Source: Hermatobates lingyangjiaoensis
Taxonomy: Eukaryota; Arthropoda; Insecta; Hemiptera; Hermatobatidae
Direction: 5' to 3'
DNA length: 64,000 bases
Assembly: GCA_026182355.1 (NCBI GenBank)
Contig: JAPFBL010000224.1
Coordinates: 255,001 to 319,000 of the forward strand
The notes beneath the pieces were generated by a model. That model worked only from the letters and a program-made list of their open reading frames with translations, was not told the DNA's origin and ran no database searches. Shown here one piece after another: positions 24,241 to 37,800 of the stretch; within the stretch, counting starts at the first letter, position 1; each line of letters begins with the position of its first letter. Both the position numbers and the translations under genes were made by a program.

Positions 24241-24389
24241 TAGGACGGAGTGCTATAATCACCCTCAATGAAAAATAAAAGAAAAATACATACTTCCAAC
24301 CTTATCAGAAGCGCCACCTTTAGCCAAACTATGAAGTTTTTTTTATTTGAAGATTGAAATAATTTACTTTCTCACTTACAGAAAAATAT

Positions 24390-24720
24390 GCTCACCTATT
24401 GTGTACCTCTTATTGCTTGTAATCCTAGTATTTCTTCAGTAACATTAAAATCAGAGTCATAACAGCCAGTTGAGTGACATATGTCCAGCCTTACTATCGT
24501 CGATTGCCAGTGAGAAACTTTGGAATTTTAGCATCCCTTCAATAAGCTTGATTCTGAGTCATCTCCCAGTTCTGCGAGAAAAACTGATAGTTTCAAAGTT
24601 TTTTTTTATCTGAACAAATAATTTCTTCACATACGGTCTGCATTCATTCTTTCACAATTTTCCATCCTAAATATTCTTTGAATATTTAGCAGCTTTCTGA
24701 GAAAGATGTAACTAGCTTGC
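24390..24720 (-). pseudogene. hAT transposase remnant (upstream part)
   Basis: The - strand gives FSLAIDDSKAGHMS followed, after a frameshift, by a DFNVTEEILGLQ-like segment. This matches the 'sLalDeStd...eellgl' stretch that precedes the segments at 22860-23590 in hAT proteins of this group. It supports one element split by the LINE insertion. Confidence 0.6.
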
Positions 24721-26441
24721 ACAATATTATCTGTTTGGTAGTGTTTCTTAGTAAAAATATATATACTCCCTGTCAAGCTTTTCTCACTTTTCCCACTTTC
24801 TTTTTCTCTTCCCTTGGACGACTAAAAAGGCTGCCATATTCAGAATGTTTGGTTTTTGGAAAGGATATAATATCTTTTCAAATTATATCCTTTGAAAAGA
24901 TAAACAGTCTGTGAACAGCACAGTCCTTTTCATTTCGAAAGTACAAAGAAATAATTATCCTTCCAATTCACCTGAAACACATAACACTTGTCTATTAACT
25001 TTCTTTTTCTTGGAAATTTTTGGTACTAAATATTTAAAATTAATATAAATTCCACTGCTCCTTCAAGCTAATCAAAATAGGAATGAATGACGAGAAAAGT
25101 TTGTCCCTTTTATATATTACTTGGGAGCAAAAATGAAAAAAAAAAGAAGAGGTGATTAAAAGTATTATCTTCAGTTAAAACAGACTACTTCATGAATGAT
25201 TTACAAGAATTAGCGGTGGCACTCGGATTTCCCTTTGTTGTATACAAACCGTAAGTCGATACAGAAGAAAGAGAAACAAGTGATTATATCGAATATCAAA
25301 GAAATTTTCCGATGAAATACAGACGACAGAATTATTAATACTGGATTATCTGTGTGGATTAATTGTATATTAATCTTAATAATATGTTAATACGTAATAT
25401 AATATCTTATATTATGTAGAATACCTATCTTGAACAAACAGTTACGATACTGATAGTAGATATCGATAATCAGACGCCATGACAGGGGCCCCTTGTTCTG
25501 CATAATAACCAAAGAAAGAAAAGGAAGTAAAGATCAAATTTCTTGAGTTCGTCATTGGTAAGATCCACGTATACGCACGTACATCTGCGTTACAGTATAT
25601 ACATGTAAATTAGTTATGGTTACCCTCATTGGTATAAAAATATATTAATTTTAATGTAGTAAGTTTTATATACAGTGAAAACGACCAGCTACTAATTATT
25701 ATTTTAATTTTTAAACTCATCGTATAAACATTCACAGAAATATAATCTATAATTTGACCAAATGAACTGTCCTTGAGTTTTCATAATTATCAGTTAAAGA
25801 ATGAAGTAATTTAAACAAAAATGGGAATAATCAAAAGGGAAAGGTAACTCATTCATAATTGATGAACATAGTATCGGAAGTGATTCTGACATCTGGGTGC
25901 CAACACTGTAATTTTTAAGGCGCTCAATTTTTTGTTAACCGTTATGGTGAGGTTGTAAGGTGCCTTTAGGCTTGTATTCTATCGGAGATGCAACGTTTGG
26001 CGGCCATTCTAACTCAAATTTATGGTGACATTGGAGAAACTGTTTTGTTCAGTGATTCTGTAGAAATTCTGAAGGTATTTCTACTATCTGGATGATTCGT
26101 TTTATCTTAAGAAGTATAGGAGATTCCCCTGTTACTATCGTTTAATGTAGACGATAACAATTGCATTTGTTATCTGTTAACTTTCTTTGTTGTTAACTAC
26201 TAACGTAATTTTCCAATGAAACACTAGAAAATAACTGTGTTAAAGTTGTTTTAATGTCAGGATGACTAATTTACTATTCTGCTTAAAGCAAAGAACTATA
26301 ACCTATATTACGATATTGTTTGAAATTAATTTAAATTAGTGGATTTATATCGTAAAATTAACAATGTTAATTGATTATTGGATGATATTGATAGCAGTTT
26401 TTCTATTTAAATAATATATTCAAAGATAATTCCTGTTGTAG
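24721..26441. other. Intergenic region before UBTF, likely to hold its promoter
   Basis: No coding sequence recognised. The stretch 25900-26060 is less AT-rich and contains GGCGGCCATT, a possible first-exon region of UBTF. There is no TATA box at a convincing place. Confidence 0.35.
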
Positions 26442-26481
26442 ATTGGGTGATAGGACTGATTTGATAAGAATTATCGTTACA
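26442..26481 (+). other. 5'UTR part of the first UBTF coding exon
   Basis: The acceptor TTGTAG ends at 26441, and the 40 bases before the ATG at 26482 contain an in-frame stop. This implies at least one upstream non-coding exon. I could not place it. A somewhat GC-richer stretch around 25970-26050 that includes GCGGCCATT is a candidate for the first exon or promoter. Confidence 0.5.
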
Positions 26482-28856
26482 ATGGAGAAGGCTGATGCGA
26501 TTGATATTGGTAACTCCAAGCTTATAGGTAAGTTACTTATTTGACTAATGGTGTTTACTTGTAATAATATTCATATTATATTACCTGGAAATTGAAAATA
26601 GGGTTTACTGGCATAAAGTGATTCACTATTACTTAACAGTTTTTTTACCATGTTCCTTTTATTTTTTCGACAAATCTTTTTTTTTTTTGTGCTCTTATTT
26701 AATTTACTTAGCATTAAAAGTAGGACACATAAAGTGGCTAAGCGTTTTTTAATTCCTAATTAGTTTATGTATTGATAAGCAAAATGTATTCCTAAATTAT
26801 TCAATTAGTCAGTATGGGTATTCACCATACCTGCAAATAGTATGAAAAGTTTCCGTATAAATGAACTTCGACTTTAGGTCCAGTGTCAATGTCGGATCAT
26901 TTTCAGGGATAGTGAATATTTCAGTTTACAGGTTTTGTTAATTTTAAATATGCTAGATTGTGTATATACCTTGAATTGGTGTTTTATTTATTTGTGTGAT
27001 AAAATAAATGACATTTTTTACATTTAAATGATTTTTTCTTTTATTTTGTATATACTTATACTCTAAAATATACTTATTGTGTATATATCTTGATTCATGT
27101 TAAGAATACTATATCAAAAGCTTGAGTCATATAAGAATCTTTGTTTTCATGACTTAATGATAAGTTATTCCTGTCAATCACACTGTTGCTATAATTTCTT
27201 AACACTGAGTGACACAATGGGTCACAGGTCGTCTAGTATTACATTAATCTTACTAAGAATTTATAAGCTTCAATTTATGTTTTATAGTTTTGGTGTCCTT
27301 AGTCCTTAGAAATGTATATGATTTATTATGTTGAATGAGTACATAGCATTAACATTTCTGCAAAACTTAACGAAATAATATTTATTTATTCATATGAAAC
27401 TAAATAGTCCCAAAGTATAAAATTCATTATTTACTCATTGTAGGGTAAAAAGCTAATGAAATGGTCTCCACATATAAAATTTTTTAATGGTATAAACAAC
27501 GCGTTTCGAACACGTAGTGTTCTTCCTCAGGCATTAACTAAAAACTACAATGTCATCAGAGACTTATCTATAGTTAACTCTTTGATGACATTGTAGTTTT
27601 TAGTTAATGCCTGAGGAAGAACACTACGTGTTCGAAACGCGTTGTTTATACCATTAAAAAATTTTATATGTGGAGACCATTTCATTAGCTTTATACGCTA
27701 CAATGAGTAAATACCACGTAATAACTGATTGCACTACGTTAGAATCATTATTTACTGTTTGAAATTATAGAATTTATTATCGTTAAAAGCAAAGAGAAGG
27801 CATTAACTAACTTTTTTATGCTTAGCTAACTTTGCTAATCATTATTCTGTTTTTAGAAGATATAACTGGTTGGAAGATGAATGAATTCATGACTCTCTTG
27901 GATAATATTGAGAAGCTTATTCCGAAAAAAGATGTTATTAAATACCTGTCTAGAGCAGAGAAGATTGACTGGAATAAGGTGACAACTTTTACTTTACTTG
28001 TACTAATGTATCTGTTGACATATTTTCAAACATCTTATGAGTTGAAAACATTATTCCTTCTTAACTTGTTTTCTATATATAACTAGCTCACCGGGTGATC
28101 TTCGTAGCACCGTCGGTTACCTGCCGTTACGTTTACGGCGTGCTTGTTCTCCCTTTATCTTCTTTTCTCTGAGGACGAATTATCCGAAAATTTGTGTTCT
28201 TGTGCTTCTTTACTTTGTAAATTTGCTTCTTCGACCGTGGGACAGATATGTAACACACAAAAACGATAAATTGGGATGCGATCAGTTTAAAGAAACTGAC
28301 CGCATCCCAATTTATCCTTTTTGTGTGTTATATATATATATATATATATGTTTTATTAAAAGTAATGCCCAATTTAACTTTTACACTTTTTCTTATCCGT
28401 TTTTCAAGTGTTCTTTAACGAACTAGAACACTTGAAAAACGGATAAGAAAAAGTGTAAAAGTTAAATTGGGCATTACTTTTAATAAAACGTGTATAAATG
28501 AAGGCCTGCTCCCCAAATATATATATATATATATATATAACTCGACTCAGGCCGAGAGGCCACTCACCCCACAGGATTAACGCCCACCATTTCTTAAACT
28601 TTATGGAAAACAACCCCTTCTACCTTCTCTATGTATATATAAACCAGATATTTCACCTTAGATCGTATTCACGTCCTGATGATGAATGTTGATCATTCGA
28701 AACATGTCGACCATAGGAGATGTACTTTATTGTGTAGACGAAATAACGAGAGTGTTATTTAGAAAAATTGAGAAACTTGTTAAGAAACAGGTATCAGCTA
28801 AATTTGGTGTCATTTTCAATAATGTGTGTGTCAAAGGACTGCTACCAAAAATTAAC

Positions 28857-28890
<34 letters not shown>

Positions 28891-31800
28891 TTTACATCGG
28901 CCAGTGGACGCATTTACGTCTCCGTTCCTTCATTATTTCTCCTTTTATTTTCTTTCTTTCTTTCTACTCTCCTGAAGACGGCAAGACGCCGAAATTATTG
29001 AGATTCGTGAGTGTTTGTCCTTTTTCTTGTGTTCTCTAGCTGTAACTTTAATTATATATATATATAGAAGCACTTCTACATGATGACGACGCCAGTCGAA
29101 ATGTAGTAGTGAGTGTTGTATACCTTTATTTACAGAAACATCTGTCGAGGGGTTGAGAAGAGTGGTATTTTAAAAGGGTGTAAGGGTGCAGGAAATGACA
29201 AATGTCCAGAGAGGGATATTTGGGAAAACAAAGGAGTACAGTAAGAAAGAGTAAAAAACTATCTGCTAGCTGTCAACCCTCTTAGAAGCAGCTATTGCCT
29301 CTGCAGAAACCAGATGTTTCAGTTCGGTTTTTGACTCTGACGAAGACCGCTTGTTATGGTTGAAAGATCTTAGTCTTTTTTTCCCATTTCATATTGTGGT
29401 TTGATCATTGATATACATATACTCAGTTGGTTATGTATCAATCAAAATTGATGATATATATCATCTATATATGTATATATATACACGCAGTGAGATTTGA
29501 CTCTGATGAATACCGCTTGCTAGGATTGAAAGATCTTAGTCCTTTTTTTTCTGATTTTTTACTTTGGCTTGAACATTATATATATATTAGAATTGTTAAT
29601 ATAATTTTATCTTTTTTTTTTTTGTTTTGTTTAAAGGTTGCATTTGATGATCATACAGCAGAAGAGTGTAAAGAAAAATGGAAAATTGTTGAAAAAAGGT
29701 TACGGAATTTTAGAGTTTTGTCGGAAATGATTCAAGATGCTCGTAAGTGGGTTAATGAGCCTTGGAGCAACTATAATAGTTCTCGCAAAAAGGTTTTGTA
29801 TACTATTAAAAACGGCAAATGTTTGTTATTGACATTTGGAGGTGTAACTTTTTAACTTGGTAAATTTTCTCCTTTAACTGGATCACAGTCTTGTTTCATT
29901 TTTATAAACGCTATGTACGTACAACATCTTACGCTGATCTGGCGGGGAAGAATATTTACAAAGTATATGTTATTTTCTTCTTCATTGTTATTAAAGTGTT
30001 AAATATTATTATTTTTTGTTGTTAAAACAAAGTAATTTTAACTTTTAATGATAAATAGATTAATAATAATAATTTACAATATATCAATTTTTAATTATTA
30101 ATATATTGTAAAAATGTAAGAGATGAATGAACTTGATTCATCATTACAGAATATATAAAATGTCTCCCCATCGCCGTTACTTACATTTTCACTTAACTTT
30201 AGTAGTCTTTATTTTTATAACTATATAATTTTTTTCACATATAAGCAGTTATTGTTTAAGTATCAAAGTAGATCGCTAACGTTCTTCAGAGATTATTTTT
30301 CTAACAATGAACAATAATATTTGTTGTTAACATGTATATTGTTGTTTTATAACTTTTCCAGTTTTTTATGGGATATTTCTTTTGATTTTAATAATTGTAA
30401 AAACTAATGATTAAATAACGTAAAACTCTGTAGTTTTTTTGGTTTTTTTTTTGACAAGATACTTTCCTTCCTACTACACAAATTTAAAACTCTTTAATTT
30501 GAGTATTATACGTATGTGTAACGTTTTTCCAAGACTTAACCCTAAAAAAAAAAAACTTACTAAATATTATAGTTATATTGATATAGTTTCTCGACAACTG
30601 ATATTTCAAATTCACATAAGGGGTTATTGAAGGATTTTGGTCATAAAACATACAACTCCTGTTCATCAGCCGACTTTTCGCCAAAAGTTGTTTTGGCATT
30701 TTCAAGGCTAAAAAACAATTTATTAAACGACATAAGTAAGGCAAGATAAATACATCATCGGACACCATCCAACAGAAAAACAAACGACACAAACAACAAT
30801 TATAGTACCCAGAGAACCACAAAAGTATCATAAAATACCTAGTGTTATTATGATTATTATTATTTAAAAAACAGACATTTGTCGTGTAAACCTAATTGCG
30901 TATTATTAATTATTCAGAACACCAAAAAACCACATTTTCAAAACAGCAATTATTACTGTCTGTTGTGGTTTTTGCTGTTTTGAAAATGTGGTTTTTTGGT
31001 GTTCTGAATAATTAATAATACGCAATTAGGTTTACACGACAAATGTCTGTTTTTTAAATAATAATAATCATAATAACACTAGGTATTTTATGATACTTTT
31101 GTGGTTCTCTGGGTACTATAATTGTTGTTTGTGTCGTTTGTTTTCTGTTGGATGGTGTCCGATGATGTATTTATCTTGTTTTACTTATGTCGTTTAATAA
31201 ATTGTTTTTTAGCCTTGAAAATGCCAAACAACTTTTGGCGAAACGTCGGCTGATGATCAGGAGTTATATGTTTTATGACCAAAATCATCAATAACCCCTT
31301 ATGTAAATTTACTATAGTTATATTTGGTAACAAACTTGTATCTTGTTACAGAATCGGCATCCTGATATGCCGAAGAAACCCCTCTCTTCCTTCACGCTAT
31401 TTTTCATGGAGAAAAAAGAGAAATACCAGAAACAGTATCCCAATTCGGAAATGGTGACATTGATAAATTTTAAGAATATTTCAGAGCTATAAAATGAAAA
31501 ATTATTCAATAAATTATTTTTCAGAGTGCAATAATGAAGATAATTGGTGAAAAGTTTAAAAAACTATCTGCCGAAAAGAAAGCTAAATATAACCGTAAAG
31601 CAGGCCTGTTGAGAGATGAATATCAGGAGAAGATGAAGATATTTTTGTATGTATTTTTTTTTTAATTTATTTTTATTTCTTAGTCTGAATTTACAAAATG
31701 AAGTGTTTCCCCGATACTATGATGTTCATAATAATATCGGACAAAAAAAAAAAATTGCCATAGAACGTAAGATGTTTTAACTGATTTTACCTAAAATTAA

Positions 31801-34800
31801 GGGCGCTGATTTCAGAAATGCTGTAGTTTTTCTCTATCAGGTTTACCCCTGATATGGTTTTCTACTATGGTTTACCCCTGATATGGTTTTCTACTATGGT
31901 TTACCCCTCTCTCTCTAGGAAGGCAATGGCTACAATAAAGACAGGGGAATCAAAGAAATAATATTTTATTTTAACTTTAAGACACAAATTCATTAATCAC
32001 ACCAAAATATTTGCAATTGTATGCAAACATTAGGATTTTGACGTATATTCCCCGCAAATATAGCAACACGTTTGGTTTGTTTAATGAATTCATGTTTAAA
32101 CACATTCTAATGTTTAATGAATGGCTAATGAGATTAGCCATGCTTAATTTTTACTCCAAAATTGTTCAACGCAAGTAAAAGCTTTAAAGTTTGTGACGTC
32201 ATAATCATTTAACATAGATTTAACGAACTATAAATGTAATTAAGACGCTATAATGTATTTAGCAAGAAGCCTAATTTTAAGGCAAAAAGGATATGAAATA
32301 GCAAACATCTCAATAACTTGACCTGATAAGAAAAAAATTAGTATGATTTTCGGAATCAGCACCCCTAAATTAATCTAAATCCACTTAAGAACTTTGGGCA
32401 CAAAAGATTTGTTGACCAGTATAATGTTGCAATCAATAAAGCCCATTCGATTTCTGAAACCAGTCTTCTCCTTAGGTTTAGGGCTTAGAGCTTGCTTGGC
32501 TAGGCCAGAGGTTTGTGGGACAGTTTAAGAGGATTTTTTCACAATTTATAGATTCCTATAGGTTTTAAACTGTGATTATTATCATTATCATGATATTATC
32601 TGGTTTTTAAGTTACAAACTGGAGCAATAGCTGTAAAGTTTGCAAATATTTTGCGATGTTTAGCTAAAGAATAGGACCCAGTGGAGTAGTAAGCGATGGT
32701 CTGCCACGAGTGGCATGTGCCAGGGGGCAGCATTTTGAAGGAGTAAAAATAGAAAATTGAAAAAAAATTTAAAAAGCTATCAAAAAATACGAAATTTTAT
32801 ACCAAAATGAGTTGTTGAGGTCGATATTGGTTTTATGTTTTATATGTGTAACATTGTTTTTAAACGGATTTTTCATCTGTAATGTTTGCAAATTAAAAAT
32901 GAATTTATTTTAAATTTTTCAAAACCGGTTTTTTAGTGGGCTTGAAATTTTATTATATAATTTGCATAGACAGTTATTTTAATTTAATTCTAACATAGTG
33001 CAATCAGTTATGCGGTATTTACTCATTGTAGGGTAAAAAGCTAATCAAATGGTCTCTACATATAAACATTTAATCGTATAAACAACTCGTTTCGAACACG
33101 TAGTTCGAACTACGAACACTCCGTGTTCGAAACGCGTTGTTTATACGATTAAATTTTTATATGTGGAGACCATTTGATTAGCTTTTTACCCTACAATTTT
33201 AATTGAACAATTATTTTTTTTTATAATTTGAATTATACGTTTTTGTTGTGAAAAATTGTTGGTTTTCTTTGTATACATACTTTATATGTATACGAGTACT
33301 GTAATAAAGTGATAGTTTGGGACCTGTTTTGATATTAAAACGTGTACCCAGCTTTCCAGCCATATCACGGATAGTTTGGGACCAATAACATCAGTCTAAA
33401 ATTAAATCCTTGATTGTAATTCAATTAAAGTAATTCTGAGGTAAAATGGATAAACCACCAAAAGTCTCCACACAAATGAAGTTTTATTCAACGCGTTTCG
33501 AACACTTTGTGTTCATCATCAGGAAGACACCAAGGATGTGGTACTGACGGGTTGGTCCAGTGAACACAACTCTGAGTTAGTACTACATCCTTGGTGTCTT
33601 CCTGATGATGAACACAAAGTGTTCGAAACGCGTTGAATAAAACTTAATTTGTGTTTAGACTTTTGGTGGTTTATCCATTTTACCTCAGAATGAGTAAATA
33701 CCACACAATTACGGATTGCACAACTAATGATTTCAATTAAAGTAAATATTTTGAGGACTTTCCGGAATTTTGAAGGTTAACGGATTATCAATGGTCAGTT
33801 GGGGGGGGGGGGGGGGGGGAATCTTACGACTGCTCAGGCTGGAAAAATAGTTGATACACTACTGATAGCATCTTTAAACACTGCTGATGCTAACTTGTGT
33901 CAAATCTTGTTTTCAGAGACGAACATCCATTGGAAGCTGCTATTATGGAACAGGAGAAAAAGTGTAAAGCTGGCAAAAATATAAAGTTATCTGATGGCCC
34001 AGTTAAGCCTCCTAAGCCATTCAAGGTTTGTTACTTTCCACAATTTATAGCTCAGTTGAACGAATAGTTACCAAGAATCCTGAATATTAAGACAGTGGTA
34101 GCTACATATGTTACCTACCTTTAATGAAATTATATTAAAAAATCTGGAGTGGCCTACACTCTACTTTACTATAAGTAACTCAATGTCAAATTTCTTGAGT
34201 ATATAAAACATAACGTATCATTTAAGCATAACATAAATATCTAAATGGGATATAATTATTAGCATTGCATTCGTGAGTTAGTACAGATAGTGATTGAAGG
34301 ACATATCAATTTATAAGCTTATTTTTGTACATCACAAATAATTTATTATTTGCAAATAATTTCATTAGTATAACTACAGCAGTAATAACATTTTTGAAAA
34401 ACCAATGTGAACATTTCTTGAAACGAAATATTATCCTACAAGAGAACATGGCTATTGTTCAAATAGCCAGTAGATTTCTTACATCGTTTACTTGACATCC
34501 TTCTACATTGAATATTAATGTAAAATTTTCAAATTTGAAACAGTAAAATACCCTTTTTTTCTCTGAAAAACATCTTAAACAGCGAAGAAAATGTTGTTTT
34601 AAGGTGATTTGTTAATTAAAGGTGTACGATAATTACAGTTATTAACCTCTAAACGAAAGATTTATATTTTGAATTATCTTTTACATTTTTGGTTTTTAAC
34701 AGAATTATTATACTGGGAATTTTATGGCTTCTTAGTATTTAATAATATCATTTTCCTTCCCCTTTGTCAAATAATATATATATGAATTTTTTTTTAATGA

Positions 34801-37800
34801 GTGTTATCATTTACCTGCACAATATTATTCCTCTTACATCTCATATAAGTCAATAGACAATTTAAATTGTTCCTTTATAAATATCAATTTTATCTCAGTG
34901 GATTTGCTCAAAAAATTTCTAAGTCAATGTAAACAATGTAAAAAAATATAAAAAATTCGACAAGTATAGCAGGTGATCTCCTAGTCTAGGATAAACAAAC
35001 AGTTTTTATAGCGTGATTGCTCTTTCCCGTAATTGAAACTTTATGATTTTTTTTTTATAATTGCGAATTTTTTGTTCCATTTTTGATCAAATTTTCATTA
35101 TTTTTAATGAGCCGTTTAGCGTCAAAAAAACATTTTCTGAAAACAGAAATCATACTGTAACGCCCCTTTAGCGAATGTAATTTTGTAAAAAAATATCTCA
35201 ACTCATTCTCCACATAATGTTCTATTTTTAGGCGTAGTTTCATTTTGATCTGTCAAACAGTATGGCTTATATTGCTCTCACAAGGTTTGAGATTGAATTA
35301 TAAGTCAAAATTTTTACATTTTATTGAAAAAAAATATTTCCTGTTGTTTTAAAATTCTGAATATATTTTTCGTTTGTTGCATTTAAAACCTTAAAGATAA
35401 TGTCAAAATTTCAAAACTCTAGGGTTATTAGTTTAGGAGAAATAAATATTTAAAAAAAAACGGTTTTTGGCAAAAAAAAGTGACTTTCCCATCATGCATA
35501 ATTCTTCCCAAACAATAGGGATCTTCGTCTTTATGGGGCCCATTTTTGTGTAAAATATCAACTTGATCCATCAAAGATTCTGGACCGTAGCGTGGTAACA
35601 AGCAATGCTAACACACGCACCCACCCACCCACACACACACAGACATCATCGTAAAAACCTCATAAAACGACTTCTGGGACCTCAAAACATGTAATTCCGT
35701 CAAAATCTCGAGATCGAATTTTTTCACGATCACTATATTTATAGTAAAGTAAAAATGAATCTAAGATTATTGAGTCACCAGCCCTACTAGTAGGATTTAT
35801 ATACATTGTTTGCAAAGACTTTTTTTTAGGTGAAATAAAATTGTTATTTAGAGATCTATTTAAAAAAAAAATTTTAAATGTTCTTATGAGTTAAGGTATG
35901 TTAGAAGAATAAAATTGTTAAATGTAAAAAAATTAACCCAAATCAAACATGTATTTTCTGATGCATTCCTTGGTGCGATGGATGGTTGTCGAACAAGTGT
36001 TTGACTAATCAAACAAAACATAATTTGATTGTTAACGAGTTTATTATGTTTACTTAGAGTAAAGTTGGTTTAGGCCACTCAAGATTTTTTATTCCTTTTC
36101 GAATTAAATATTTTTTGGTAAGGCAGGCCAGTGTCTGTCGGGTTGGCTATTATATTAATAATTAAGTATCAAATTAAGCTTGGCTAAAGGTTAAGACGAC
36201 ATTCACTGACAGTTGGTGAACTTCACCGAGTCACCTAGTAAAGATAAACATCCTAAGGGAGGGGTCACAGTTTTTGTTTAATTGTTAACTTAATTGTTCT
36301 GAAATGCGAAAATTTTAGCAGTGCCAGTTAAAGTGATCGAAAGGAGTGCAAAAAACTCGACTTTTAACATATATATATATAAAGATTTCACATAAACACG
36401 TGAAATAACAATCAATGATCAAACCACAATAAGAAATGGGAAAACAAGACTAAGATCTTTCAACCGTAACAAGCGGTCTTCGTCAGAGTCAAAAACCCAA
36501 CTGCTGGGTTTTTGACTGACGAAGACCGCTTGTTATGGTTGAAAGATCTTAGTCTTGTTTTCTCTTTTCTTATTGTGGTTTGATCATTGATATATATATA
36601 TATTTCACGTAAGCATATTTCATTAAAATGCACAGCAGCCTCTGCGTTTACGACTTTAAAGCTCGTATGCTCCAATTTCCTCACAACCTTGCTGGTATTA
36701 AATGCCATACTAATTGACCAAGAGACATCTTAATTTAGCATGAGCAAATGTAAAAAGAAAGTCACAATTTTCAGACGAAAAACGAAACTTTATAATGCGA
36801 AACAAAATTCAATAGAAAAAAACAATAATTGCAGTTAATAAAACCTTCACAATTACAGTGAAAAAACAGTACTTACAAGAATTAAAATGTGCACAAACAA
36901 GCTTTCGACTTCCACACAAATCATCGTCGGGTTAATGATATGGATAACCAAATGGATATATATGATAAAAATGAAGAAAAATGCTAGCCAATCAGAATAT
37001 GCAAATTAAAAATACAAGCCACTCAGATTGCAGGATCAGAACAAATAAGATTGCTATTTTAGACGTGGTACGATTGGATGTTCTGCCAGTCAGCCTGACC
37101 AAACGTACGACCTTACGTGCTTGCTCAGCTCATTGATTCCTGTCTCAGAAGGGGTGTTCAGTTATTGAAGAGTTAAAATCGATCGAAAACGCTCCTTGTG
37201 GTGAAGACATAGTATATTTTTCTCACTGTCATGAGTAAATACCATATAATAACTGCTTGCATAACTCGTTAATTTAAATTATATAAATCTGTTTATTCCA
37301 GATTGTGATTAATTATATTATTTCTGTTCTTATCAAAGGTATTAATTTTTTCTTATTGATTGGGTTTACAGATGTTTCTAGATAACAAAATCAAGCAGCA
37401 CGAATGTGATGAAGGATTCTCCTTGTCAGAATTCGTACAGGATATGAGGAGTTTGTGGAAAGTAATGCCTTTAAAGAGGAAAGTCGCCTGGTTGAAATGG
37501 GCTCGAGAGGCAGAAATGAAGTATTTGGTGAGGCAGCAGTGATCTCCTGCAGTAGTTTAGTCATATATATAAATTAGAAAGCGCTTAACAGTTTCAATGA
37601 ATACCGACCTATTTTTCTATATTTTAGTAGCAGTTCTTCTGATATGCATGTTTTGTTGAACACGACTTATAGTTTATTCATTTTATATAAATTTATATAT
37701 TCATTTTATATATTCAATTGAACATTTTATATATTCATTTAAATAACTTTTAATAATAAATATCCTTAGTTTTTTTTCTAATTTTAAAGAGAGTTGTTTG

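Larger units (their letters stand above)
27418..27745. mobile_element. Two-headed PLE palindrome in UBTF intron 1
   Basis: A near-perfect palindrome of about 300 bases centred near 27570. Each end has the PLE terminal signature ACTCATTGTAG/CTACAATGAGTAAATACC, and each arm has an intact hammerhead. The centre is a short loop around TATAGTTAAC. There are few differences between the arms, so it is young or maintained. Confidence 0.85.
33415..33735. mobile_element. Two-headed PLE palindrome in UBTF intron 5
   Basis: Arms with AGGTAAAATGGATAAACC ends and the ACTCATTCTGAGG terminal signature. The centre holds GATGTGGTACTGACGGG, also found inside the PLE copy at 56065-56880, so this is a deletion derivative of that family. 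Both hammerheads are intact. Confidence 0.85.
36370..36600. mobile_element. Two-headed PLE palindrome, 'GACGAAGACCGCTTGTTA' family
   Basis: Inverted arms around 36500 with AACACGTGAAATAAC and TTGATCATTG ends, flanked by TA repeats. Intact cores on both strands. Confidence 0.75.

Noticed and set aside
30484..30831. 115-aa - strand frame as a gene
   Set aside because: It runs through one arm of a long palindrome, and its mirror image is on the other arm. No protein resemblance.
33799..33820. Poly-G run as a regulatory G-quadruplex
   Set aside because: A single homopolymer of about 19 G, likely slippage or element-tail-derived. Nothing around it supports a regulatory role.
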